From: Opitutales bacterium
GTDB lineage: Bacteria; Verrucomicrobiota; Verrucomicrobiia; Opitutales; Oceanipulchritudinaceae
DNA: 34,803 nucleotides
NCBI GenBank assembly: GCA_020831585.1
Contig: JAFIGE010000043.1
Span: 1-34,803 of the forward strand
Reading direction: 5' to 3'
In this document: piece by piece, positions 6,853 through 14,291 of the stretch
Position numbering within the stretch: the stretch's first letter is position 1
How the letters are laid out: each line of letters begins with the position of its first letter
Program-made: the position numbers and the translations under genes
Notes under the pieces: generated by a model
Told to the model about the DNA's origin: nothing
What the model saw: only the letters and a program-made list of their open reading frames with translations
The model's database searches: none

Positions 6853-7830
6853 ATGTCTTTCCCGTCTGATTGCTCTCTTTCAGCCTGCCTTCGCGGCGTA
6901 TTTTGCGCGGTTGGGCTTTTTCTCTTTACGGCAACCCTTCCTGGTCAGGTCACGGTGGACCCCGTCCCGCTCCTGTCGGAATCCTTCACGGGCACGACCG
7001 CCGCCGACTGGACCTTCGTTACGGGCCAGGGCACAGGGTCTGTTTTGACGGCCGCGCAAGGAATTGATGCCGACGGGAGCGGTTGGCTGCGCCTGACGGG
7101 GGACATCCAAAACCAATCCTCTTTCGTCTATCACAATCAGGCCCTGCCGACCCAGCATGGGCTTATCATCCGTTTCGACTTTGTTATCTGGGGGGCGGCG
7201 AACTCGCTTGGTGACGGCTTCACGCTGGCCCTCTTTGATGCCTCGGTGACACCGGAAGCGGGCGGATACGGGGGCTCCCTGGGCTATGCGCAGCGGTTCG
7301 GACAGGGAGGTCTGGCGGGCGGGATTGTGGGGTTTGGTTTTGATGTGCATGGCAACTTCTCGGCTGAATCGGAAGGGCGGGTCGGTGGTCCCGGGCGCAC
7401 GCAGAATGCCATTGCAATCCGCGGGTCTATGGGGGAAACCCGTGCCCAGGGTTATGATTACATTACGGGCACAGGCAGCTTGGACGCCTTTTCCAAAGCG
7501 GCGGCAACCGAGCGCGGGCAGGCGACGATCCACACGGTCCGGCTGACGCTTTCGCCTTCGCAGGAGATCACGGTGGAATGGCAGCGGGCGGGCGACCTGG
7601 ATTGGATCGTCCTGATCGATCAGTTTCAGTGCGACCTTGTGTGCCCGGAGAGTGTGCGCCTTGGATTTACCGCTGGCACGGGGCAGGTGAGTGCGCATCA
7701 GGAGATTCGGAATCTGGAGGTGGCGGCCATTCCCGAACCCCGCAAGGCGGCATTTGCGATGGCGGTCTTGGCGGCGCTATGGGTGTGCCGAAGGAAAATG
7801 AAAAGTGGGTCTGTTTCCGAAACTTGTTGA
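6853..7830 (+). CDS. Secreted lectin-like protein with PEP-CTERM sorting tail
   Basis: The 325-residue product starts with a signal peptide (hydrophobic LRGVFCAVGLFLFTATLPGQ). Its body resembles the legume-lectin-like jelly-roll fold: SFTGTTAADW near the start, SLGDGFTLALFD with the GDG turn, then GGIVGFGFDVHGNF. The C-terminus has the motif PEP inside AAIPEP, a hydrophobic helix and the basic stop RRKMK, the tripartite PEP-CTERM sorting signal processed by exosortases. It is therefore probably exported and handed to an envelope or extracellular polysaccharide-associated location. The ATG at 6853 was chosen for the GGGAG Shine-Dalgarno six nt upstream and the signal peptide it begins; the longer open frame runs through the intergenic inverted repeat. 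It lies 47 nt before the STAS gene with no terminator between. Confidence 0.85.
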   Translation: MSFPSDCSLSACLRGVFCAVGLFLFTATLPGQVTVDPVPLLSESFTGTTAADWTFVTGQGTGSVLTAAQGIDADGSGWLRLTGDIQNQSSFVYHNQALPTQHGLIIRFDFVIWGAANSLGDGFTLALFDASVTPEAGGYGGSLGYAQRFGQGGLAGGIVGFGFDVHGNFSAESEGRVGGPGRTQNAIAIRGSMGETRAQGYDYITGTGSLDAFSKAAATERGQATIHTVRLTLSPSQEITVEWQRAGDLDWIVLIDQFQCDLVCPESVRLGFTAGTGQVSAHQEIRNLEVAAIPEPRKAAFAMAVLAALWVCRRKMKSGSVSETC

Positions 7831-7877
7831 CCGATAGGGATTGCCCTTAGCGGTCCATCCTGATTAGACCTCAGCCA

Positions 7878-8180
7878 ATGATAAGTTATTCTGAAGAGAA
7901 TGGGGCCTTGGAAGTGGTTGTGAATGTGGCCAGTTTTGACGCCTCCAATGCAGCTTCCATCAAGGAGCGCTTCCGCGAGCTGAGCGAAATCAAGCCAGCC
8001 AAGCCGGTGCGTGTGGACCTGTCGGCGGTCGATTTTATCGATAGCAGTGGCATTGGGGCGCTTCTTAGCCTGTTTAAGGCGACGAATCAAAATCTCACCC
8101 TTGTGAAACCCAAGCCGGCGGTCGTGAGCGTGCTTGAACTGCTCCGTCTGCACCGCGTTTTCCCGATCGAGGCCGAGTAA
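7878..8180 (+). CDS. STAS-domain anti-sigma-factor-antagonist-like protein
   Basis: The 100-residue product is a single STAS domain. VRVDLSAVDFIDSSGIGALL contains the conserved DSSG motif with Ser56 and Ser57, the phospho-acceptor position in SpoIIAA and RsbV proteins. These are phosphorylated by RsbW-type kinases and dephosphorylated by SpoIIE/RsbU-type phosphatases, and bind partners only when unphosphorylated. Both enzyme types occur in one protein encoded at 24715-22997. No sigma factor or separate anti-sigma factor gene lies nearby; the next gene downstream, after 16 nt, is a glycosyltransferase with its own STAS domain. A role in controlling polysaccharide synthesis is inferred from that context. 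Confidence 0.88.
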   Translation: MISYSEENGALEVVVNVASFDASNAASIKERFRELSEIKPAKPVRVDLSAVDFIDSSGIGALLSLFKATNQNLTLVKPKPAVVSVLELLRLHRVFPIEAE

Positions 8181-8196
8181 CGAGGGTCTAAACGCC

Positions 8197-9360
8197 ATGT
8201 CCGCGAACTCGTCCGGATCGTCGGTGAGACCTGAGCCGGAGGTAGCTTTTCTTCTGGGGCTCCCGTTTCACCGCATGACCATGGGGGAGACGGTGGCGGA
8301 GTGTGTGGCTGTCGTGGAGGCGGGCGAACCGCGCTATTTTGTTACGGCGAATGCCGATTTTGTCGCCCAAGCCTACGAGAACGAGCGCCTCCGGGAAATC
8401 CTCATCCATGCTCACCGCGCGGTCGGCGATGGCATGCCCCTGGTGTGGCTCTCGCGCCTGTTTCCGCCGCGCCTTCCCGAGCGGGTGGCGGGCTCGGATC
8501 TGGTCTTTGAACTTTTCCGCGAAGGCAATGAACGGGGCTGGCGCTTTTTCTTCCTCGGGAGCGATGAGGCGACCCTCACAACTGTCGGGGACATTCTCGC
8601 AAAACGCTATCCGGGCATGACCGTGGCGGGCAGCTTTTCTCCCCCGTTTGCCGCCGTCGACGATTGGCCCAACGAAGAGATCGCCCAGCGGATCCGCGCG
8701 GCCCGTCCGCATGTCCTCCTCGTCGCGGTGGGTTGTCCGAAGCAGGAGTATTGGATCGCCCGCTACGCCCGTGATTTGCGGGTGCCGCTCGCCATCGGCA
8801 TCGGGGCTTCGCTTGATTTCATCTCCGGGCGGCAGGTGCGCGCCCCGCGCTGGATGCAGAAGACGGGCCTGGAATGGATCTGGCGCATGGGCACGGACCC
8901 AAGTCGCCTTGTCGCGCGCTACTGGAAGGATTTTCGCTACCTTTTCCGCCTCGGTTTTTTGCAGTGGCGTTTGACCCGTCGCGGGCAGGCGCGGGTGCTC
9001 GATCTGGGGGTGGGCGCGGCGAATTTCACCTCGCCGGTATCCGGTGTTGAGCCGCTCTGTTGGGTCGGCACGGTGGAGGCGGCCAACCTTGATCTGCATG
9101 CGCTCCCGGCCGAGGGGGCAGGCCCGGTGCTCCTCGATCTCTCCGATGTGACCTTTATGGACAGCGCGGGTATCGGGCGGCTCCTCCAGGTCGTGCGGCA
9201 GTGCCGCGAGGCAAAGCAACCTTTGGCCCTCCTGCGGCCCTCTCCGCAAGTGCGCAAAATCATTGCCGCTCTGCGCCTCGAAAGCCAGTTGCCGATGATT
9301 GAAAAGGCGGAGGATTTCCCTCCGCGCGCACCCGCCGAAGATGGCTTAAACGCCCCATGA
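8197..9360 (+). CDS. WecG/TagA/CpsF-family glycosyltransferase fused to a STAS domain
   Basis: The 387-residue product has two parts. Residues about 20-270 are a GT26 enzyme: YFVTANADFVAQAY with Thr50, AVGDGMPLVW with Asp78 (both matching conserved active-site positions of TagA-type enzymes), FFFLGSDE, VAVGCPKQEYW, and GASLDFISG. These transfer an N-acetyl-mannosamine-type sugar onto a lipid-linked first sugar at the membrane. Residues about 285-375 are a STAS domain with LLDLSDVTFMDSAGIGRLL; Ser323 follows the conserved Asp, while the second Ser of the free STAS protein is Ala. The start at 8197 was chosen because GAGGG lies ten nt upstream and the longer frame overlaps the STAS gene. The gene overlaps the next GT4 gene by four bases. 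Fusion of the two domains is unusual and suggests direct regulation of the transferase. Confidence 0.88.
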   Translation: MSANSSGSSVRPEPEVAFLLGLPFHRMTMGETVAECVAVVEAGEPRYFVTANADFVAQAYENERLREILIHAHRAVGDGMPLVWLSRLFPPRLPERVAGSDLVFELFREGNERGWRFFFLGSDEATLTTVGDILAKRYPGMTVAGSFSPPFAAVDDWPNEEIAQRIRAARPHVLLVAVGCPKQEYWIARYARDLRVPLAIGIGASLDFISGRQVRAPRWMQKTGLEWIWRMGTDPSRLVARYWKDFRYLFRLGFLQWRLTRRGQARVLDLGVGAANFTSPVSGVEPLCWVGTVEAANLDLHALPAEGAGPVLLDLSDVTFMDSAGIGRLLQVVRQCREAKQPLALLRPSPQVRKIIAALRLESQLPMIEKAEDFPPRAPAEDGLNAP

Positions 9361-10514
9361 AACCCTCTCCGCCAAAAGTTCTTCTCTCGGCCGGAATGAT
9401 CCAGGGCGGGCTCTCCGGGGTGGGGCGCTACGTTGTCGAAATCGCCCGCCGCCTCGGACCGGAGCCGACCCTTTCGCTCCATGTGGCGGGGCTCGATGCG
9501 GATCGCACGCTTTTTCCGACCGTGCCCGATGAGCGCTGGATTTCCCTTCCGCCGCGCTTTGGCAAGGGAGCGGCCAATCTTCTCTGGCATTTCGGCCCGC
9601 TGCGCGGGATTCTCCGCCGGGGCGGCTTCGATCTTTATCATTCGCCCAGTTATCGCCGTATCATGCCCGCTTGTCCGGTCCCGCAGATCGCGACCATTCA
9701 TGATTGCGCGCCCTTTCATCTGCGCGACAAATACGGGGCCGCGCGGGGCTTTTTCGGGCGTATTCTTGTGCCCGTACTGGCCCGCCGCTGTCGCCATGTT
9801 CTCACCGTGAGTCATTTTACGGCGGGCGACATTGAGCGGTTTTTCAAGATTCCGGCAAGCCGCCTGACCGTCATTCACAACGGCCTCGACCATAGCCGCT
9901 ACCGCCCCTTGTCGGAGGAGGACCTGGGCGCCTTTCGCGAGCGCGTGGGGGTATCCGCGCCCTACCTCCTTTACCTCTCCCGTCTCGAACACCCGGGCAA
10001 AAACCACGTGCGCCTGATTGAGGCTTACGACCGCGCGCGCGCGGCCGGCACCCTCGACTCTCCGCTGGTCCTCGGCGGCGCACCCTGGCACGGAGCGGAG
10101 GCGATTTACAAGCGGTCGGCGGCCTCGCCCTACAGCGCCGACATTGCCCTGCCCGGATTTATCGACGAGGCCGACTTGCCCTATTGGTATGGAGCAGCCC
10201 GCGCTCTCGTCTTCCCCAGCCTCATTGAGGGCTTCGGTCTGCCCGTGGCCGAAGCCATGGCCTGCGGCACACCTGTTCTCAGTTCCGATCGCGGAAGCTT
10301 GCCCGAGGTCGGGGGTGACGCTGCGCTCTATTTCGACCCTACCTCGGTCGAGGAAATGGCCGCCGCCCTCCTCACCTTCGCCGGGCGCACACCTGCGGAA
10401 GCGCAAGCTTTTCGCGAAAAGGGCTTCACCCAGGCAGGCCGTTTCCACTGGGACCTCGCTGCTCAGGCTACCGGTGCGGCCTACCTGCGCAGCGTTTCGC
10501 CTTCAACGGTATGA
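9357..10514 (+). CDS. Family 4 glycosyltransferase
   Basis: The 385-residue product is a GT-B retaining glycosyltransferase. Seen in order: GGLSGVGRYVVEIARRL acceptor loop, LYHSPSYRRI, ATIHDCAPFHLRDKY, VLTVSHFTAGDI, the inter-domain HNGLD, YLLYLSRLEHPGKNH opening the donor domain, and EGFGLPVAEAMACGTPVL with the E-x7-E pair at Glu291 and Glu299. Mannosyl- and related transferases share this layout; the donor is not readable. The ATG overlaps the stop of the GT26-STAS gene, and its own stop overlaps the pyrophosphatase start, so three genes are tightly coupled. It acts in the cytosol on the lipid-linked intermediate, by inference from its neighbours. Confidence 0.9.
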   Translation: MKPSPPKVLLSAGMIQGGLSGVGRYVVEIARRLGPEPTLSLHVAGLDADRTLFPTVPDERWISLPPRFGKGAANLLWHFGPLRGILRRGGFDLYHSPSYRRIMPACPVPQIATIHDCAPFHLRDKYGAARGFFGRILVPVLARRCRHVLTVSHFTAGDIERFFKIPASRLTVIHNGLDHSRYRPLSEEDLGAFRERVGVSAPYLLYLSRLEHPGKNHVRLIEAYDRARAAGTLDSPLVLGGAPWHGAEAIYKRSAASPYSADIALPGFIDEADLPYWYGAARALVFPSLIEGFGLPVAEAMACGTPVLSSDRGSLPEVGGDAALYFDPTSVEEMAAALLTFAGRTPAEAQAFREKGFTQAGRFHWDLAAQATGAAYLRSVSPSTV

Positions 10515-12181
10515 ACGGTTCGGCGGAAAACGGGCGTGCACGCGCCCACTTTGTCGTCGGGCACCGCAATCCGGACACGGACGCGATTGTCTCGGCCCAC
10601 GTCCTCGCGTGGATGCACCGTCAGCAAGCACCCGCCTCCCGCGCGCTCCCCGTTCGCCTCGGGGAAGCCAACCGGCAGACGGCCTGGCTCTTTGAAACCG
10701 CCGGCATCCCCCTCCCGGCCTTGCGGGGATCTTGCCTCGCACAAGCCGCCGAAATTGCGCGCTCCGCCCCCGTGGTCGATCCCGACACCCCCTTGCGCGA
10801 AGCCCTCGAAGCGATCCAGCGCACCGGCGCACCCTGCGCTGTCGTCTGCGATGAAAACGGCGCGCCCCTGGGCATCGTCAGCGACCGGCACCCGCGCACC
10901 AACTACCTCCTGCAATGCAATGTGGAGGATTTTTTTGGAACGCTTCTGGAGTTTGGCCACATCATCCGGGGGCTCCCACTGGAGGCCCTCAATGGCGGCC
11001 CGCCCCCTGCTCCGCAGCACCTCGAGGTGGTCATCCACAAACACACCTTCGCGGGCCGGTGGGATCCTGCTTCGGCGCTTGTCCTGGGTGACCGAGATCT
11101 CCTGCTCGAAGTTCTCCACCGCAACCCGCCCGCAGCCGTCATCCTGGCCGGGGTGGAGCGGGCGCGCGCGCGCGAAATGGCCGCGCAGCTCCCTTGCCCG
11201 GCCTTTCTCTTCAGCGGCTCCGTGATCAACCTGTGCGCCCGCCTGCCGGGTTGCCTGCCTTGTTCGGCGGCTCTCGAAAACGACTTTGTGACCGTGGCAG
11301 CGGAGACCGATCTCGCCGTCCTTGAACGAAAAGTCCGCGCCCAGCCGCTTGGGATCCTTGTCACCAACGCGTCCGGTCGTCTCGTCGGGGCTATCTCCGC
11401 CGATACCCTTTTGCATGCGCCGCAACCCCTCCTCAGCCTCGTCGACCATAGCGAACGACGCCAGAGCATCGGTGGCCTCGAGCGGGCCGAAATCCTTGAG
11501 ATCGTCGATCATCACCGCCTTGGCGATATTGAAACCGATGCCCCTATCGCCATCGATGTGCGCCCCGTGGGTTCCACCGCGACAATTCTCCGCGCCCGCG
11601 CCGCCGCCGCCGGGCTTGCCCTGCCGCCGGAGATCGCCCAAATTCTCCTCGGCGCGCTCATCAGCGATACGCTCCTCCTCACCTCTCCCACCACCACCAC
11701 CCGGGATACCGCCGCCGCCGCCGAACTGGCAGCCCTCGCCGACCTCGACCTGCGCACCTTCGGGCTCGCTGTTCTTCGCCAGAACGATGAACTCAAGACG
11801 ACTTCCCCGGACAACCTCGTTGCCCGCGACTGCAAGGAGTTTGCCCACGGCGACATTACCTTTCTCCTCGCCCAGATCGAGACAACCGATCTCTCCGTGC
11901 TCGACCGCAACCAGGCGGTCGATCTGCGCCGGAGCCTCCTTGCGCGCGTGCGCACCCACCACGCGACTTTTGGGATTTTGCTGGTGACCGATGTCCTCGC
12001 GGGAAGGAGCGAACTGATCCCCGCCGCCGATGATACCTGCTGGGAAGACGTCCTGCGCCCCGAGAGAGGAAACGGCCATGGCCGGGATGAAACGCCTTGG
12101 GTCATCGAGGGCATGGTTTCGCGCAAAAAACAACTGCTGCCCCTTCTCCTTGGTGCCTTGCGGGCTCGCGAGTCTGCTTGA
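10511..12181 (+). CDS. Family II (DHH) Mn-dependent pyrophosphatase with CBS and DRTGG insert
   Basis: The 556-residue product has the DHH-type pyrophosphatase core split by a regulatory insert. GHRNPDTDA at residues 17-25 supplies His18, Asp22 and Asp24; after the insert come Asp312-His313 and the DHH triad at 333-335; the C-terminal DHHA2 part holds SRKKQ at 537-541, a substrate-binding signature. The insert has a CBS repeat (about 78-130), a DRTGG-like domain (about 175-255) and a second CBS repeat (about 255-305). CBS-containing enzymes of this class are controlled by adenine nucleotides. It hydrolyses pyrophosphate, which would pull nucleotide-sugar synthesis forward. It overlaps the preceding GT4 gene by four bases, so its expression is tied to polysaccharide synthesis. 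Confidence 0.9.
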   Translation: MNGSAENGRARAHFVVGHRNPDTDAIVSAHVLAWMHRQQAPASRALPVRLGEANRQTAWLFETAGIPLPALRGSCLAQAAEIARSAPVVDPDTPLREALEAIQRTGAPCAVVCDENGAPLGIVSDRHPRTNYLLQCNVEDFFGTLLEFGHIIRGLPLEALNGGPPPAPQHLEVVIHKHTFAGRWDPASALVLGDRDLLLEVLHRNPPAAVILAGVERARAREMAAQLPCPAFLFSGSVINLCARLPGCLPCSAALENDFVTVAAETDLAVLERKVRAQPLGILVTNASGRLVGAISADTLLHAPQPLLSLVDHSERRQSIGGLERAEILEIVDHHRLGDIETDAPIAIDVRPVGSTATILRARAAAAGLALPPEIAQILLGALISDTLLLTSPTTTTRDTAAAAELAALADLDLRTFGLAVLRQNDELKTTSPDNLVARDCKEFAHGDITFLLAQIETTDLSVLDRNQAVDLRRSLLARVRTHHATFGILLVTDVLAGRSELIPAADDTCWEDVLRPERGNGHGRDETPWVIEGMVSRKKQLLPLLLGALRARESA

Positions 12182-12198
12182 GTTTGCCCCCTTTTTCC

Positions 12199-13416
12199 AT
12201 GTCCACCTCATCACCCACGCCCCTGAAAGTCTGCTGGCTCCACGAAAAACGCGGCGCCCAGGGTGGGGCGGAGGCCAACGTTCTCGAAACCGCCCTCGCC
12301 CTGCGTGCCCGCGGTTTTGAAAACACCCTGGCCCACCGCGAAACCACGGGGGTGGATGAAGCGCGCTGGGATGAGGCCTTTGCCGGGAGTGTCCACATTC
12401 CGCCGGGGACCCCCGCCGCGCCCCTCCTCGCCCACACCGGGGCCGATCTCTTGTGGATTCACAACTGGAACCACAGCGAGGATTTCGAGAATCTGCGCGC
12501 ACTCGGGCGGCCGCGCGCGCGCATGATCCACGATCACGCCATGTATTGTATGCGGCACTACAAATACCATCCGCTGACCCGCCGCAATTGCACCCGCCCC
12601 GCCTCCCTTGCCTGCATTTTTCCGTGCCTTGCGCCCGTGCAGCGGGGAAGCGGCCGCTGGCCCCTGCGCCTCGCCAGCTTTTCCGCCAAGCTTCGCGAAA
12701 TCGCGCACAACCGCAGCCTCGACCGCCTCGTTGTCAACTCCACCTTCATGGAGGGTGAGCTGCGCAAAAACGGCTTTTCTCCGGAGAAAATCGACGTCCT
12801 TCCGCCCCTCCCGCCCGAGCGCGCGCTCCCCGCCGGCCTCGCCGCAACCCCCGCTGAGCCGGGGCATCTCCTCTTTGCCGGTCAGGTCATCCGGGGAAAG
12901 GGCCTCGATCATCTCCTCCAAGCCCTCCACGGTCTTTCCGGTGACTGGAGCCTGACTGTGGCCGGGCGCGGTTCCGCTCTCGACAAATGCCGCGCCCTTG
13001 CCAGCCGCCTCGGGCTCGACGAGCGCATTGAGTGGCTCGGGCACCTCAGTCCGGAAGAACTGGCCCGCCAATACCGCCGCGCCGCTCTCGTCGCCGTGCC
13101 CTCTGTCTGGCAGGAACCCTTTGGTATGATCGGCATCGAGGCCATGCGGCACGGGCGACCCGTCGTTGCCTATGCCTCCGGGGGTATTCCGGAGTGGATG
13201 CGCGACGGCGAACACGGCCGCCTTGTCCCCACGGGCGATATCCCCGCCCTCCGCGCGGCCCTCGTCGAACTCCTCGCCGACCCGGCCCGCCTCGCGGTCT
13301 GCGGTGAGCGCGCGCGTGAATGGGTGCGTGCCCACTTTTCCTTTGAGGGCTACATAGACCGCCTCGCCGACCGCCTGCGCGCTTATTCCTTGTCATTCAG
13401 GAAGGAGCGTGGGTAG
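12199..13416 (+). CDS. Family 4 glycosyltransferase
   Basis: The 405-residue product is a third GT-B enzyme. It has WLHEKRGAQGGAEANVLE at the N-terminus, IHDHAMYCMRHYKYHP followed by a Cys-rich stretch (NCTRPASLACIFPC), VVNSTFMEGEL, then the donor domain with LLFAGQVIRGKGLDHL and QEPFGMIGIEAM with Glu306 and Glu314. The Cys-containing loop after the HDH motif recurs in a subset of GT4 enzymes of polysaccharide loci. The ATG at 12199 was preferred to earlier in-frame starts because those codons overlap the pyrophosphatase gene and read as antisense-like sequence; it is preceded by the pyrimidine-rich GCCCCCTTTTTCC, not by a Shine-Dalgarno sequence. Donor and acceptor are unknown. Confidence 0.88.
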   Translation: MSTSSPTPLKVCWLHEKRGAQGGAEANVLETALALRARGFENTLAHRETTGVDEARWDEAFAGSVHIPPGTPAAPLLAHTGADLLWIHNWNHSEDFENLRALGRPRARMIHDHAMYCMRHYKYHPLTRRNCTRPASLACIFPCLAPVQRGSGRWPLRLASFSAKLREIAHNRSLDRLVVNSTFMEGELRKNGFSPEKIDVLPPLPPERALPAGLAATPAEPGHLLFAGQVIRGKGLDHLLQALHGLSGDWSLTVAGRGSALDKCRALASRLGLDERIEWLGHLSPEELARQYRRAALVAVPSVWQEPFGMIGIEAMRHGRPVVAYASGGIPEWMRDGEHGRLVPTGDIPALRAALVELLADPARLAVCGERAREWVRAHFSFEGYIDRLADRLRAYSLSFRKERG

Positions 13417-13427
13417 TTTCCCTGTCC

Positions 13428-14291
13428 ATGAACGACCGGCCCCTGGAGCATTTTGGTCTAAAGGCGCGCCCCTTCGAAATCGTTACTGATCCGCGTTTTT
13501 TCTACGCCAGCCGCGCACACGAGGAGGCGCTCGCGCGTCTGCTGTATTTGGTCGATCAGGAATCCATGTATTTTGGCATGCTCACCGGGGAGATCGGGGC
13601 CGGTAAATCGATCACCCGCCGCGTCTTTGGCGAACGCATCAACCGGCGGCGGCACTATGTTGTCGAATTTGAAAACTCCGCCTTTTCTTTCGGCGAGCTC
13701 ATCCGGAGGCTCCTCGCCAAGGCCGGTTATGAACCCGCCGTGATCCCCCCGGCAGATGAGATGGCCGCCCTTTTTCAGGCCGTTGCTGATCTCGCCTCGG
13801 CCCTCGGGCGTGAACAGGGGCGGCAACTTGTTCTCCTCTTCGATGAGGCCCAGGATCTCGGCCGGACCGAGCTGGAACACCTCAAGCGCCTCTCCAATCT
13901 GAACGGCGAAATCGAGGGTCGCCTCACTTGCGTGCTCATCGGGCAACCGGAGTTGCGCGCCCAGGTGGCGGCCCTGCCGGCCCTTGACCAGCGCGTGAGC
14001 CTGCGCTTTCATCTGGGCCAGCTCGGGGAAGACGAGGTCGCCCCTTACCTCGGCAACCGCCTGCGCGTGGCCGGTCATGTCGATGGCAAGCTTTTCGACG
14101 AAGCCGCCGTGGCCGCCCTCTATGCCGCCAGCGGAGGGGTCCCGCGCGAAATCAACCGCCTTGCCAAACTCGCCCTCGATGCGGCCGCCTCCAGCGCCAA
14201 GGCACCGATCGGGAAAGACGAAGTGGCCCGGGTCATCAACGATTTGCGCGAACACCAATCCCTCCCGTCCCTCCAACCCTTTGCCCGATGA
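13428..14291 (+). CDS. ExeA/XrtA-associated-type AAA ATPase
   Basis: The 287-residue product opens with HFGLKARPFEIVTDPRFFY, the usual N-terminus of ExeA-like ATPases, then Walker A GEIGAGKS at 54-61 with Lys60, Walker B LVLLFDEAQDL with Asp139-Glu140, and a sensor-like CVLIGQPEL. The C-terminal helical part has SGGVPREINRLAKLAL. Closely similar ATPases accompany exopolysaccharide loci of the PEP-CTERM/exosortase type, where they sit beside the Wzz-like protein. That is so here: its stop overlaps the Wzz-like start by four bases. I infer that it powers or regulates chain-length control or export at the inner membrane. A general-secretion ExeA role is less likely because no secretion genes are nearby. 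Confidence 0.85.
   Translation: MNDRPLEHFGLKARPFEIVTDPRFFYASRAHEEALARLLYLVDQESMYFGMLTGEIGAGKSITRRVFGERINRRRHYVVEFENSAFSFGELIRRLLAKAGYEPAVIPPADEMAALFQAVADLASALGREQGRQLVLLFDEAQDLGRTELEHLKRLSNLNGEIEGRLTCVLIGQPELRAQVAALPALDQRVSLRFHLGQLGEDEVAPYLGNRLRVAGHVDGKLFDEAAVAALYAASGGVPREINRLAKLALDAAASSAKAPIGKDEVARVINDLREHQSLPSLQPFAR

Noticed and set aside
8188-12502. Long minus-strand open frames of 353, 503 and 673 codons
   Set aside because: They lie antisense to the GT26-STAS, GT4 and pyrophosphatase genes, span gene junctions, and read as Gly/Arg/Pro/Ala-rich sequence without domains.
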